Origin: Saprospiraceae bacterium
Lineage (GTDB): Bacteria > Bacteroidota > Bacteroidia > Chitinophagales > Saprospiraceae
Reading direction: 5' to 3'
Length of the DNA stretch: 16,993 bases
Assembly: GCA_013001805.1 (NCBI GenBank)
Contig: JABDLW010000321.1
Coordinates: 1-16,993, forward strand
Below, piece by piece: positions 1 through 8,081 of this stretch. The stretch's first letter is position 1; every line of letters starts with the position of its first letter. Position numbers and translations under genes: made by a program. The notes under the pieces were generated by a model, which worked only from the letters and a program-made list of their open reading frames with translations, did no database searches and was not told the origin of the DNA.

Positions 1-1
1 C

Positions 2-115
2 ATATGTACGGATTGCGGATATACTGAAGAATTTGTGCAATTGAATGAATCCTTCCAAAAATGGGTCGATAAAACCCTTGATCGTGAAGGTGGGAAAGAC
101 AGTGGATTTGTTTAG
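2..115 (+). CDS. C-terminal end of a zinc-ribbon-like protein (partial)
   Basis: The reading frame is open from base 2 to a TAG stop at 113-115, and its beginning lies outside the window. The 37 visible residues start with ICTDCGYTEEF and continue into a short charged helix-like tail. The C-x-x-C-G-Y-T-E pattern matches the second metal-binding knuckle of small zinc-ribbon proteins, whose first C-x-x-C would lie upstream. The exact family and role cannot be told from this fragment. It converges on the membrane protein gene at 159-2576, with only about 40 bases between the two stops and no clear terminator hairpin there. Confidence 0.6.
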   Translation: MCTDCGYTEEFVQLNESFQKWVDKTLDREGGKDSGFV

Positions 116-158
116 CTTTAGCAATCCAGTCAGGTTCGTTTTTCCCGATGAAAAGAGC

Positions 159-2576
159 TTATTTGTATAAATAAGTCCAGCTAGATGTCAATGCCACAAG
201 GTAAGCTAGGGCACCCATCAAAAATAACCAGGAGAATCCCCACTCAATCGCGATTATGGTAGCAAGTGACGAGCTTATTACCGAAAAATAACCATTGATG
301 CCCCAGGCCCAGGGGACGGATCCCTTGGTTTTCTGATGTATAAAGGAAAGGCCGAGAGGAAAGGGAATACCCATAATAAATCCCAAAGGGCAGGTCAATA
401 AGATTAGGATGATGATTTTTGTCAACCAATGAACTCCGACAGTGCTTTGTAAAATAGGTGTTAATAAAAAAGAGTAGAGCAAAAGTGTCAAGGCGATGAT
501 AAGGAGCCATTTTCTTATAATGACGGTGGCCAAAATTAGATGAGAAGAATAATAACTTCCAACTCCTGAAGATATTAACAGTAATGAAATCACAGCCGTC
601 GCAGCATACACTGTGTGCCCCACATAAAGAAGATATTGCTGGATTAAAACAATCTCGACAAACAGATATCCGAGGCCGATGCCGCCAAAATATAAAAATG
701 TCCAGGTCTTATTATGGATTGGGGTCTGCTTTAGAAATAACGGTATGATTATGAGAATCAAGGCAATAAGGATGATTTGACCAAAAGTGAGATAAATCAG
801 AAAATGGCCAATTGCCAGAAAGCTCAGTCCTTGCCATGAGTACATTTCTGCTAATTTGGAAAAGCTATTCCAGCGCAAGTTCTGATAGAAGAATGGCCGG
901 TCATCAGTGGCTGGCTCAACATGGAAATCGTAATCGTCGTAAAAGTCACCTCGATCCGGTGATAATATTGCCTCAATATAGTGGTAGAATTGAGTGTCCT
1001 GCGATTGGTGATATTGATCAATATCACTTGGTGACAGATCAGGAAGTAACACGGGATCAAATGAATGCTTTTGGCAGAAAGAACGAGTTCGAAATATTTC
1101 ATCCCGGGTAAATGGTCTATTTTTTAGAAGAAAGGTGATTGTGCCCCAACTTTTTATCGCAATAAGATGGTCCTCTATGGGCACTAAATTTTTCTCTTCC
1201 ATTACCTCCACGAACGTGGCCAGTAACTTAAGGGGATCGCGGAGCGGGTAGTCAAGCCAAGTAGTAGCCGAGATCAATCCGTCACTATGTAAACGATGTA
1301 ACATTTTTTCCACCGCATCTTTGGTAAGTAGATATGTTTCCTGAATGGAATTTATACCGGAAGTGCCGCCAAACACATTAATGCCAGGCGTTACTATCAA
1401 GGAGAATAAAGAAGTATCGGTCGACAAATATGTCCTCGCATCCTGAGTAATCAGTGTCACTGCCGGATGCTGAAATAATGAATCCGACAGATCTGCCAGC
1501 TCATTAGTTAAAAGATTAATGACGGCTTGATTAGACTCCACAGCGACGATGTGTTCAGCTTCATGAAATATTGCCTGACCTATTCCCTCCCCCGTACCTG
1601 AACTTAGCAAGAGTATTTGTTTGGGTGTATCAACATAGTAGGCCACACCTGATGTAGTGTAGTCCAATACAGGTTCCTTATTGATCTGTAAGGGGATGAT
1701 AGCCCCATACCAATCGCCATTTTGGAATAGTGCATGGTGAACGGCTATTTCATTTTCATAATTTAGGCTCAACCCGGGAGCATATCTAAAGTTGGGTGAC
1801 TTGACCGCCTGGATAAGTCCGAAAGGGCTGTTTTTTTCCAAAAAGATATGCGAATCAGGTAGTAACAAGATCTTATTGAGTGCCTTAAACTGTGAAATAC
1901 TCAGCTGTGGAGGAAACCAACAGAAGATGATCACGATAATGGTTGAGATCAGGCCAAGCAACCGGATTTTAGAGAAACCAGGCCTTGCAGAAATCATCCA
2001 GCCTCCGGCAATAGATAGGAGCCCCAGCACACCAGTAATCTGGGATGGCGAAAGTTGCCAAATCAGTGCTAGGAAAATCAATCCTCCAATACCAGAACCC
2101 GCCAAGTTTAGGAAATAAAGTGTGTTAATCTGTTTAATAATTTTATCAAATGTTAATCCGATTGCCAGTCCTCCAAAAAAGAATGGAATGAAAACAATGA
2201 GGTAAGTGAGCAGCAATTTCAGCACTTCTTTAAAGTCGTGAAACAGTAGATAAGTATCAAAGCGCAGCGGAGGTACATTAATCAGAAAGAGGGCCGATGG
2301 CATGAATATTCCAAAAGCAAAAAATAGAAGGGGAAGAATCCAGGGATAGTTTTTCAGAAACCACTCTTCTTTTAGAGTAAGCACAGTTCCGGCCACCCCG
2401 AATCCTAATATCGCCATGCTAATGATCATAAAAGCAAAATGATGCCACTGCATGAAGGAAAATGCCTGAATAAGCGTCAATTCATACGCGATGATTGTGG
2501 CTGAAATCAGGACGATGGCCGTCCCGATAAAGGATGTCTTTAAAGACTGCGGTGCGTCATAATTTAGGTCAGGCAT
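159..2576 (-). CDS. Polytopic membrane protein with a spermidine-synthase/methyltransferase-like domain
   Basis: This 805-residue protein has three parts. About seven hydrophobic segments lie in residues 15-223. A soluble Rossmann-like domain covers about 230-575. A second membrane block of about six segments runs from 597 to the end. The soluble part shows a motif-I-like loop (LLLSSGTGEG, 322-331) followed by an acidic residue (VES, 347-349), and a TDDRPFFYQ motif near 557. The second membrane block has the GYLFVEIVLIQQYLLYVGH stretch (636-654) and the PFPLGL and PWAWGINGY motifs. These are hallmarks of the membrane-fused SpeE-like family. Polyamine synthesis is doubtful because the nucleotide-binding loop is not the usual GGGDG; substrate and product are unknown. 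The gene lies 35 bases after the exported PCMT gene in the same direction, so the two are probably co-transcribed. Confidence 0.85.
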   Translation of the reverse strand: MPDLNYDAPQSLKTSFIGTAIVLISATIIAYELTLIQAFSFMQWHHFAFMIISMAILGFGVAGTVLTLKEEWFLKNYPWILPLLFFAFGIFMPSALFLINVPPLRFDTYLLFHDFKEVLKLLLTYLIVFIPFFFGGLAIGLTFDKIIKQINTLYFLNLAGSGIGGLIFLALIWQLSPSQITGVLGLLSIAGGWMISARPGFSKIRLLGLISTIIVIIFCWFPPQLSISQFKALNKILLLPDSHIFLEKNSPFGLIQAVKSPNFRYAPGLSLNYENEIAVHHALFQNGDWYGAIIPLQINKEPVLDYTTSGVAYYVDTPKQILLLSSGTGEGIGQAIFHEAEHIVAVESNQAVINLLTNELADLSDSLFQHPAVTLITQDARTYLSTDTSLFSLIVTPGINVFGGTSGINSIQETYLLTKDAVEKMLHRLHSDGLISATTWLDYPLRDPLKLLATFVEVMEEKNLVPIEDHLIAIKSWGTITFLLKNRPFTRDEIFRTRSFCQKHSFDPVLLPDLSPSDIDQYHQSQDTQFYHYIEAILSPDRGDFYDDYDFHVEPATDDRPFFYQNLRWNSFSKLAEMYSWQGLSFLAIGHFLIYLTFGQIILIALILIIIPLFLKQTPIHNKTWTFLYFGGIGLGYLFVEIVLIQQYLLYVGHTVYAATAVISLLLISSGVGSYYSSHLILATVIIRKWLLIIALTLLLYSFLLTPILQSTVGVHWLTKIIILILLTCPLGFIMGIPFPLGLSFIHQKTKGSVPWAWGINGYFSVISSSLATIIAIEWGFSWLFLMGALAYLVALTSSWTYLYK

Positions 2577-2611
2577 TGGTGAAAATTATTTAGCCATCGC
2601 CGTAGGCATAA

Positions 2612-3346
2612 TTACTCTCGAGTGAATGGCACAAATCGCACGGGAATTAGACTCCTGGAAGTGGTTTTGCCCATCTTTTTATTAATCTGCATCAGCCTTT
2701 GAGTGGTAAAGGGTGATCCTACCGGGATTATTAGGGTGCCTCCTTCTTTTAGCTGTTCGATCAATGGAGGCGGGACAAAGTCTGCCGCTGCTGTCACAAC
2801 AATGGCATCAAAGGGAGCGTGTTCCTTCCAGCCATAGTATCCATCGCCAAACTTTACATAGATATTCTGATAATGCAACTTCTCGAGCCTGCTCTTGGCC
2901 GATGCTGCCAATGGTTTCACGATCTCTATCGTAAAGACTGAGTCTATGATCTCAGCAAGTATGGCAGCCTGATAACCAGAGCCGGTGCCCACTTCCAACA
3001 CCTTGAAGTCTCGTTGTGGATGAATGGCATCAGTCATATAGGCTACAATGTATGGTTGCGAAATAGTCTGTCCATATCCGATCGGAAGTGGCCTGTCATC
3101 ATAGGCGCGTTCTCTTAATTCGGGCGGAACAAACAGATGTCTTTTTACTGCCCTGAAAGCCTTTAGGACAGAAGGATTTTCAATACCCCTCTCCTTAATC
3201 TGCCGGGTTACCATATTTTGCCTTAGGACAACGAAGCTTTGCTGGCTAAGCAAAGAAGTAGTTGAGAAAGCCAAGAAACAGATCAATGAATTGGTAATCA
3301 TATTTTGCACAGAGAAATTCCTCCTAAAGGATCGCAGTACCTTCAT
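2612..3346 (-). CDS. pcm: Exported protein-L-isoaspartate O-methyltransferase
   Basis: PCMT uses S-adenosylmethionine to methylate isoaspartyl residues in damaged proteins so that they can be repaired. Numbered from the ATG at 3346 (244 residues), the protein shows the PCMT signature GYGQTISQP (90-98), motif I VLEVGTGSGYQ (116-126) and a GDG turn (167-169). Family members are usually about 210 residues; the extra N-terminus looks like a signal peptide, with a basic segment (KVLRSFRRN) and a hydrophobic core ending near LLSQQ. The start is uncertain. An in-frame GTG at 3310 has AGGAGG nine bases upstream, but starting there removes the positive charges. An in-frame ATG at 3388 is also possible. 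Export would be odd for an enzyme that needs cytosolic AdoMet. It is probably the first gene of a unit with the membrane protein downstream. Confidence 0.88.
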   Translation of the reverse strand: MKVLRSFRRNFSVQNMITNSLICFLAFSTTSLLSQQSFVVLRQNMVTRQIKERGIENPSVLKAFRAVKRHLFVPPELRERAYDDRPLPIGYGQTISQPYIVAYMTDAIHPQRDFKVLEVGTGSGYQAAILAEIIDSVFTIEIVKPLAASAKSRLEKLHYQNIYVKFGDGYYGWKEHAPFDAIVVTAAADFVPPPLIEQLKEGGTLIIPVGSPFTTQRLMQINKKMGKTTSRSLIPVRFVPFTRE

Positions 3347-3663
3347 TTTAATGAATTCGATTGTGATTAAAATAAGGTATTCTGCCAATATTTTTACGAT
3401 CCTAAATCAAAATGATACATGATTGCAATCAGTAGTCGGAATTGAGTATGAAAATTTGGCAAAGAAGGTTTATTTGGGGTGGAAGATTGAATGAAACTTA
3501 ACTAAAATATACCTTGCAATTCCAAGAGAAATTGGATTGATCGCTTAAACCTGTACCTTCACTCAATCCATGGTTTCGGCCTACAAAAAAAAATTGATCT
3601 CAATCAGTTTCCAGTTTTGGTTTAAGAAGAGGATAAAACAACAAGTTTAAAAAAACCGGGACT
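3347..3663. other. Intergenic region between divergent genes
   Basis: About 317 bases separate the minus-strand pcm start from the plus-strand lipoprotein start, so it should hold promoters for both. I see no exact TAnnTTTG box. The nearest is TACCTTG at 3510-3516 (one T short) with a TTG at 3487-3489. The stretch also holds an 8-base inverted repeat and a run of nine A at 3585-3593. No convincing ORF is seen, although the in-frame ATG at 3388 would extend pcm into this region. Confidence 0.5.
3533..3570. repeat. 8-base inverted repeat
   Basis: TGGATTGA (3533-3540) is perfectly complementary to TCAATCCA (3563-3570), with a 22-base gap. It lies between two divergent genes. It could be an operator or a hairpin. 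No T-run follows, so it is not a typical intrinsic terminator, and a chance origin cannot be excluded. Confidence 0.35.
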
Positions 3664-4226
3664 ATGAAGTCCATCGAATTCCATATATCTAAACATCACT
3701 TAAAACTGTTTTCACTAGTCTGTTTATTGCTTTCTGGTGCTAGCTGTAATGGTACCAGGACTTTAGTAGATACACAATCATCCCAGGCAGCTTCAAAAGA
3801 CTAAAACATGATCCCTACTGCGGTGGAGCCTATCCCACTGAGAAGCAAAAAGAGGGTAGGCTCTCGAATTTGATTGATCAATTATTTTATGTAAGGAAGG
3901 GCATTATCAATCACGACACAATTCCAATCCTGATGAAGGTGATAACCGATTCCACGGGCACATTTGAAGTACAACTGGATACGGGCACCTATAGCCTTAT
4001 TTTTCCTGAGAAGCATCAATCATTCACAAAATATCTTGAGAGTGTAACTGTCGAAAGCCAATATTTAAAGCCCGGAAGAGAATCCTGTTTCGCGACATGG
4101 TGGGAAACACCCGATGCTAGATTTCCCGTATCAGATTCTACCAAACAAGTCACATGCATTTTAAAGCGAACCTGTTACACTGAATATAATCCCTGTATGA
4201 TCTATACCGGTCCTTTGCGACGATAA
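3664..4226 (+). pseudogene. Small lipoprotein gene with an apparent frameshift
   Basis: The first part (ATG 3664, stop 3802-3804, 46 codons) is a signal peptide with a basic and hydrophobic stretch and a lipobox-like LSGASC ending at Cys28. The second part continues in a different frame, which is open from 3750 to the stop at 4224-4226. Joined, they give lipidation signal, spacer, then YCGGAYPTEKQKEG and a beta-rich domain with YVRKG, DSTGTFEVQLDTGTYSLIF and a C-terminal PCMIYTGPL. From memory, this order resembles Bacteroidota lipoproteins with a carboxypeptidase-regulatory-like fold that carry a CGGA motif just after the lipid anchor. One lost base (or two gained) between 3750 and 3804 explains the break. 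The second frame alone has only a TTG start at 3870 and would lose the conserved CGGA part. It may be a real pseudogene, a sequencing error or a recoding site. Function is unknown. Confidence 0.6.
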
Positions 4227-4438
4227 ATATTGATGTCCCAGTGAGACAGCCATATCAAGTAGCTAAGGAATAATCTGTACTTAATGGTTTCAAATATCAC
4301 TTTAGCCAAGAGGCTTATTTAACTTGTCGAATTTGGATCGTTGTGATAGGCTACTAAAAATTAGCGATATTAGGCTGCGCTTTCTGGTCACTCAATGATT
4401 GGGAATTCAAATTGATCATTTTATAAGAGCTTAGTCAC

Positions 4439-5392
4439 ATGAAATATTTCACTTTTGCCAACGGCGATAAAATGCCCCTTTTCGGTCTGGGTACCTGGAA
4501 ATCAAATGACCGGGATGCCTATAAAGCAGTACGGGAAGCCATCAGAATTGGTTATCGCCATTTTGATTGTGCTGCCAGGTATGAGAATGAAAAAGAGGTG
4601 GGTGAGGCATTTTCGGATGCCATCGCCGCCGGAGAGGTGAAAAGAAAAGAATTATGGATTACATCCAAACTTTGGAACAATGCGCATTTGCCGGAGCACG
4701 TGCAGCCTAATCTTGAAGCTACGCTGCGCGATCTACAGATCGAATACATCGACTTATATCTAATGCATTGGCCGGTAGCGTTGAAACCAGAAGTCATTTT
4801 TCCGGCCAAGGGAGATGAATTTCTCAGCCTGGATGAAATTCCTCTCATAGATACCTGGAAAGCACTCGAGAAATGCCACAAAATGGGTTTAGCCCGACAT
4901 ATTGGAGTTTCAAATTTTAACATCCCTAAAATCGAAAAACTGATAGCTCAGGGAGGTATGACACCCGAGTGCAATCAGGTGGAATCACACCCTTTCCTCC
5001 AGCAGCCGAAGTTGTTTGCATATTGCCAGGAAAACCACATTGCCTATACCGCTTATTCCCCATTGGGGTCTCAGGATCGTCCCGCACGTCTCAAAAAAGA
5101 AACCGATCCATTGATTCTGGAACATCCAACCGTTATGGACATTGCCAAAGAAACAAACTCTACCCCAGGTCAGGTACTTATTGCCTGGGCGGTACAACGC
5201 GGTTCGGCGGTAATTCCAAAATCCAGTAATCCGGGAAGATTGCGACAGAATTTTGCCGCAGCAAGTATGGATCTGAGCGCTGATCAAATGGAAAGAATAG
5301 CTGCCCTGGAAAAGGGATTTCGTTATGTGGATGGAAGCATCTGGGCATTGGAAGGTTCACCCTATACAGTCGAATCACTTTGGAATGAATGA
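4439..5392 (+). CDS. Aldo/keto reductase
   Basis: This 317-residue protein is the usual length for an NADPH-dependent aldo/keto reductase, which interconverts aldehydes or ketones and alcohols in the cytosol. The complete catalytic tetrad is present and falls on the same residue numbers as in aldose reductase: Asp43, Tyr48, Lys77 and His110, within GYRHFDCAARY, ITSKLW and LMHWP. GVSNFN follows, and the C-terminal IPKSSNPGRLRQNF is the phosphate-binding region that usually prefers NADPH. The physiological substrate cannot be told. The ATG start gives a typical N-terminus (FANGDKMPLFGLGTW). The lipoprotein glycohydrolase gene starts 44 bases downstream, so a shared transcript is plausible. Confidence 0.93.
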   Translation: MKYFTFANGDKMPLFGLGTWKSNDRDAYKAVREAIRIGYRHFDCAARYENEKEVGEAFSDAIAAGEVKRKELWITSKLWNNAHLPEHVQPNLEATLRDLQIEYIDLYLMHWPVALKPEVIFPAKGDEFLSLDEIPLIDTWKALEKCHKMGLARHIGVSNFNIPKIEKLIAQGGMTPECNQVESHPFLQQPKLFAYCQENHIAYTAYSPLGSQDRPARLKKETDPLILEHPTVMDIAKETNSTPGQVLIAWAVQRGSAVIPKSSNPGRLRQNFAAASMDLSADQMERIAALEKGFRYVDGSIWALEGSPYTVESLWNE

Positions 5393-5436
5393 GCCTTATT
5401 ATGGACCAGTGATCATCCTGAAATAAAAATGGCCGC

Positions 5437-6741
5437 ATGAGGCATATCCTAATTGCACTTTGCTCGGTTCTCGGCCTTTTTGGGTGTAAGAAAAATGGGA
5501 ACGATAGCATCAGTTTTCCAACCGTAAAGGAACAAAATAAGGTTCAAGAGACTTTTTCCTGGGACACTACCTTGACCCGTGATGTATATACTGATAAAGT
5601 CCGTGGCTTCATCATCGGATCTGCGATCGGTGATGCGATGGGCGCGCCAACAGAAATGTGGCACCGTGACGCTATAGTGACTCAATTGGGGTACATCGAT
5701 AAACTGGATGTGGTCATCCGCGAAGGATCTCCGGAAGGCCCCTGGGATTTTAATATGCCCGCCGGAGGTACTACTGACGATACCCGCTGGAAATATTTGA
5801 TGACTGAGTTTATGAGCCGGCAGACATTATCGGCTGTAAAAAGCCGGGACTTTGCTCAATTTATTATTGACATTTATCTGGATGAAAAGGACGATATCAA
5901 TCAGGATAATTCCTTCTTGCCTGAAGAACTGGAAACGCAAGTGCGACATATGACTTGGCTACAGGAATGGGCAAGGGTGGCCAAGCCTTATGTAGACAAC
6001 GATCTCGATGGCTATCACGATGCAATAAATCGATTTTATGGAGGTGAAATGGCTTGCGCTGGCATGTTGTATGCACCGTCAATAGGAGCTTATTTTCCCG
6101 CTAATCCCGAAAAAGCCTATGCGGAAGGGTTCAAACTAAGTTTGTTTGATTTGGGTTACGCCCGGGACATCACCGGTCTTACTGCAGCCTATGTCTCCAA
6201 AGCTATGCAGCCTGGAATCTCTTATCAGGAGATTGGAGCCATCACCCGAACAGTTGACCCCCAGAAATACGCTGAAAGCAGGTTGGTTGGCCGGATCGCT
6301 AATCGAATTTATCAGGAGGCCAGGCAAATTGCCTACGATGCCCAGGGTATGACCGAGTCAGACATCGATTCAACAATGCGTATTCCGGAAAACTATCCTT
6401 ATTCAAAGCTATATTTTACTCAAGTTCATAAAGCCTATGAACGACTGGATGAGAAATTGCAGGACATTCCATTTCATGCCGGAGAGATACATTTAATTAA
6501 TTTAACAGCGATCGAATTTTGTAAAGGAGACTTTAAAAAAGCACTTGAATTTGTAGTGAATTATGGTAGAGATAATGATACGGTTGCAGCGGTAACCGGT
6601 GCAATTTTAGGTGCTTACGTTGGAGAGAAAGGCTTGCCTGGTGATTGGAAAAAGACGGTGTTAACAACTAATAAGGAAACCGTCGGAATTGATTTGGAAG
6701 CACTGGCAAAAAAAATTGTACAGCAAACTTTTAATCAATAA
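5437..6741 (+). CDS. ADP-ribosylglycohydrolase-family lipoprotein
   Basis: The 434-residue product opens with a lipoprotein signal, MRHILIALCSVLGLFGC, with Cys17 as the likely lipidated residue. It then has an ADP-ribosyl-glycohydrolase (ARH/DraG) fold: the helical start RGFIIGSAIGDAMGAPTE (about 56-73), the metal-binding TTDDTR (112-117, Thr113/Asp114/Asp115), and near the end GRDNDT (377-382, Asp379/Asp381/Thr382). These match the two halves of the binuclear Mg site in the family, so it is probably active. Family members usually remove ADP-ribose from proteins or small molecules in the cytosol. The lipobox instead places this one at the inner or outer membrane, outside the cytosol. Its target is unknown. 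It lies between the aldo/keto reductase and the propeller gene on the same strand (gaps of 44 and 62 bases). Confidence 0.88.
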   Translation: MRHILIALCSVLGLFGCKKNGNDSISFPTVKEQNKVQETFSWDTTLTRDVYTDKVRGFIIGSAIGDAMGAPTEMWHRDAIVTQLGYIDKLDVVIREGSPEGPWDFNMPAGGTTDDTRWKYLMTEFMSRQTLSAVKSRDFAQFIIDIYLDEKDDINQDNSFLPEELETQVRHMTWLQEWARVAKPYVDNDLDGYHDAINRFYGGEMACAGMLYAPSIGAYFPANPEKAYAEGFKLSLFDLGYARDITGLTAAYVSKAMQPGISYQEIGAITRTVDPQKYAESRLVGRIANRIYQEARQIAYDAQGMTESDIDSTMRIPENYPYSKLYFTQVHKAYERLDEKLQDIPFHAGEIHLINLTAIEFCKGDFKKALEFVVNYGRDNDTVAAVTGAILGAYVGEKGLPGDWKKTVLTTNKETVGIDLEALAKKIVQQTFNQ

Positions 6742-6803
6742 AAGTGGTCGGTGTTTTTAGAAGAAGAATAAATTAAGAGGATTACTCGCCAAATGTAAAG
6801 ATC

Positions 6804-7946
6804 ATGAAGAAGTTATCTGTATTGTTTTTGTTGGTCATTATTCGCATGCATTTACTGGCACAGGAGGAGAGCTATATAAATACTTTTAAACTTCACGTCA
6901 TTAATGTCACCTCCATTTTTAGCTCTTGTGTCGTATTTGATGTTGACCACGACAACGATTTTGATATCGTCTCCGGGGCCTTCTGGTATGAAGCACCACA
7001 CTGGAAAAAACATTTTGTTGCTGATGTCGAAGTCATTAATGGTCGTCCGGATGGGTATTCCCATCTACCTATGGATGTAAACCGGGATGGCTGGATCGAT
7101 ATTGTACATTGTAACTTCCGCAGCAAATCACTCTATTGGCTGGAGCATCCTGGGCCGCAACTGGGAGAATGGAAAAAACATGTTATTGAAGAACCTGGTC
7201 CGATGGAAACGGGTCGGTTATATGATATTGACGGCGATGGCGAAATGGATGTGTTGCCCAATGGCTGGAATTTTAATGCCTGGTACACGCTGGCTGGTGC
7301 GCAGGAAGGGAAAGATCCTCATTTTAATAAATTTCTGATTGGTGAAGAAGGTGCCGGGCATGGCAATGGCTTTGGTGATCTAAATGCGGATGGCCGGGGT
7401 GATTATGTTGGCATAAAGGGCTGGTATGAAGCTCCCAAAGACCCAAGAACTCAATCATGGACGTGGCACCCTGATTTTGATTTGGGTAGAACCTCGATCC
7501 CAATTATTGTAGCCGACATAGATTTGGATAGTGATGCCGATTTAATCTACGCACAAGGTCATGACTATGGCATATACTGGGAAGAACAAAGTAAGAATGA
7601 TGCAGGCGCTATGATCTGGCACAAACACCTTATTGATAGCTCCTGGTCGCAAGGTCATAGTCCGTTGTGGGTTGATTTGGACAATAATGGCATCATGGAA
7701 TTTGTCAATGGGAAACGATTTTGGTCCCATGAAGGGAAAGATCCGGGCGCCAGGGATCCTTTGGTGATTTATAGTTATGAATATGACGTGAATGCAAAAT
7801 CATTTAAAAGGCGATTGATTCAAGAGAACGGCCCGGCAGGGTTTGGCCTTGATCCCAAAGCAATTGACCTGGATCAGGATGGGGACCTTGATCTGGTGCT
7901 GCCAGGAAGAAGCGGACTTTATTGGTATGAAAATTTGCTGAATTAG
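6804..7946 (+). CDS. Exported seven-repeat VCBS/FG-GAP beta-propeller protein
   Basis: The 380-residue protein begins with a signal peptide (MKKLSVLFLLVII, cleavage likely after LLAQ at about 20). Seven Asp-rich calcium-loop repeats follow at about 45, 90, 140, 191, 237, 290 and 354, for example FDVDHDNDFDIV, MDVNRDGWIDIV, YDIDGDGEMDVL and IDLDQDGDLDLV. Most are followed by an aromatic W-Y-E-type strand and then a K-H strand. The 45-64 residue spacing and the count of seven predict a seven-bladed propeller that occupies nearly the whole mature chain. No separate catalytic domain and no C-terminal sorting domain is visible, so it should be periplasmic or secreted by an unclear route. Such proteins bind ligands or act as sugar-active enzymes in some families; the role here is unknown. 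It is the last gene of the three-gene plus-strand block. Confidence 0.85.
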   Translation: MKKLSVLFLLVIIRMHLLAQEESYINTFKLHVINVTSIFSSCVVFDVDHDNDFDIVSGAFWYEAPHWKKHFVADVEVINGRPDGYSHLPMDVNRDGWIDIVHCNFRSKSLYWLEHPGPQLGEWKKHVIEEPGPMETGRLYDIDGDGEMDVLPNGWNFNAWYTLAGAQEGKDPHFNKFLIGEEGAGHGNGFGDLNADGRGDYVGIKGWYEAPKDPRTQSWTWHPDFDLGRTSIPIIVADIDLDSDADLIYAQGHDYGIYWEEQSKNDAGAMIWHKHLIDSSWSQGHSPLWVDLDNNGIMEFVNGKRFWSHEGKDPGARDPLVIYSYEYDVNAKSFKRRLIQENGPAGFGLDPKAIDLDQDGDLDLVLPGRSGLYWYENLLN

Positions 7947-8081
7947 ACCCAATAGGGTTCCCCGGAAAGAGACATACTCCGTATCATTTGTCAAACCCTG
8001 TAAGGACCGATCGACGATAAGCTTCAGTTGCGTACGGACGTTTAAATTACTATCTTAAGCTTTGTAAAAAATGTAAAAAAG

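Noticed and set aside
4312..4327. AGCC/GGCT mini-hairpin followed by TATTT
   Set aside because: A 4-base stem is expected by chance in a 210-base AT-rich gap.
7954..7999. AGGGTT/AACCCT pair after the propeller gene
   Set aside because: The 6-base stem with a 34-base loop and no T-run is too weak to call a terminator.
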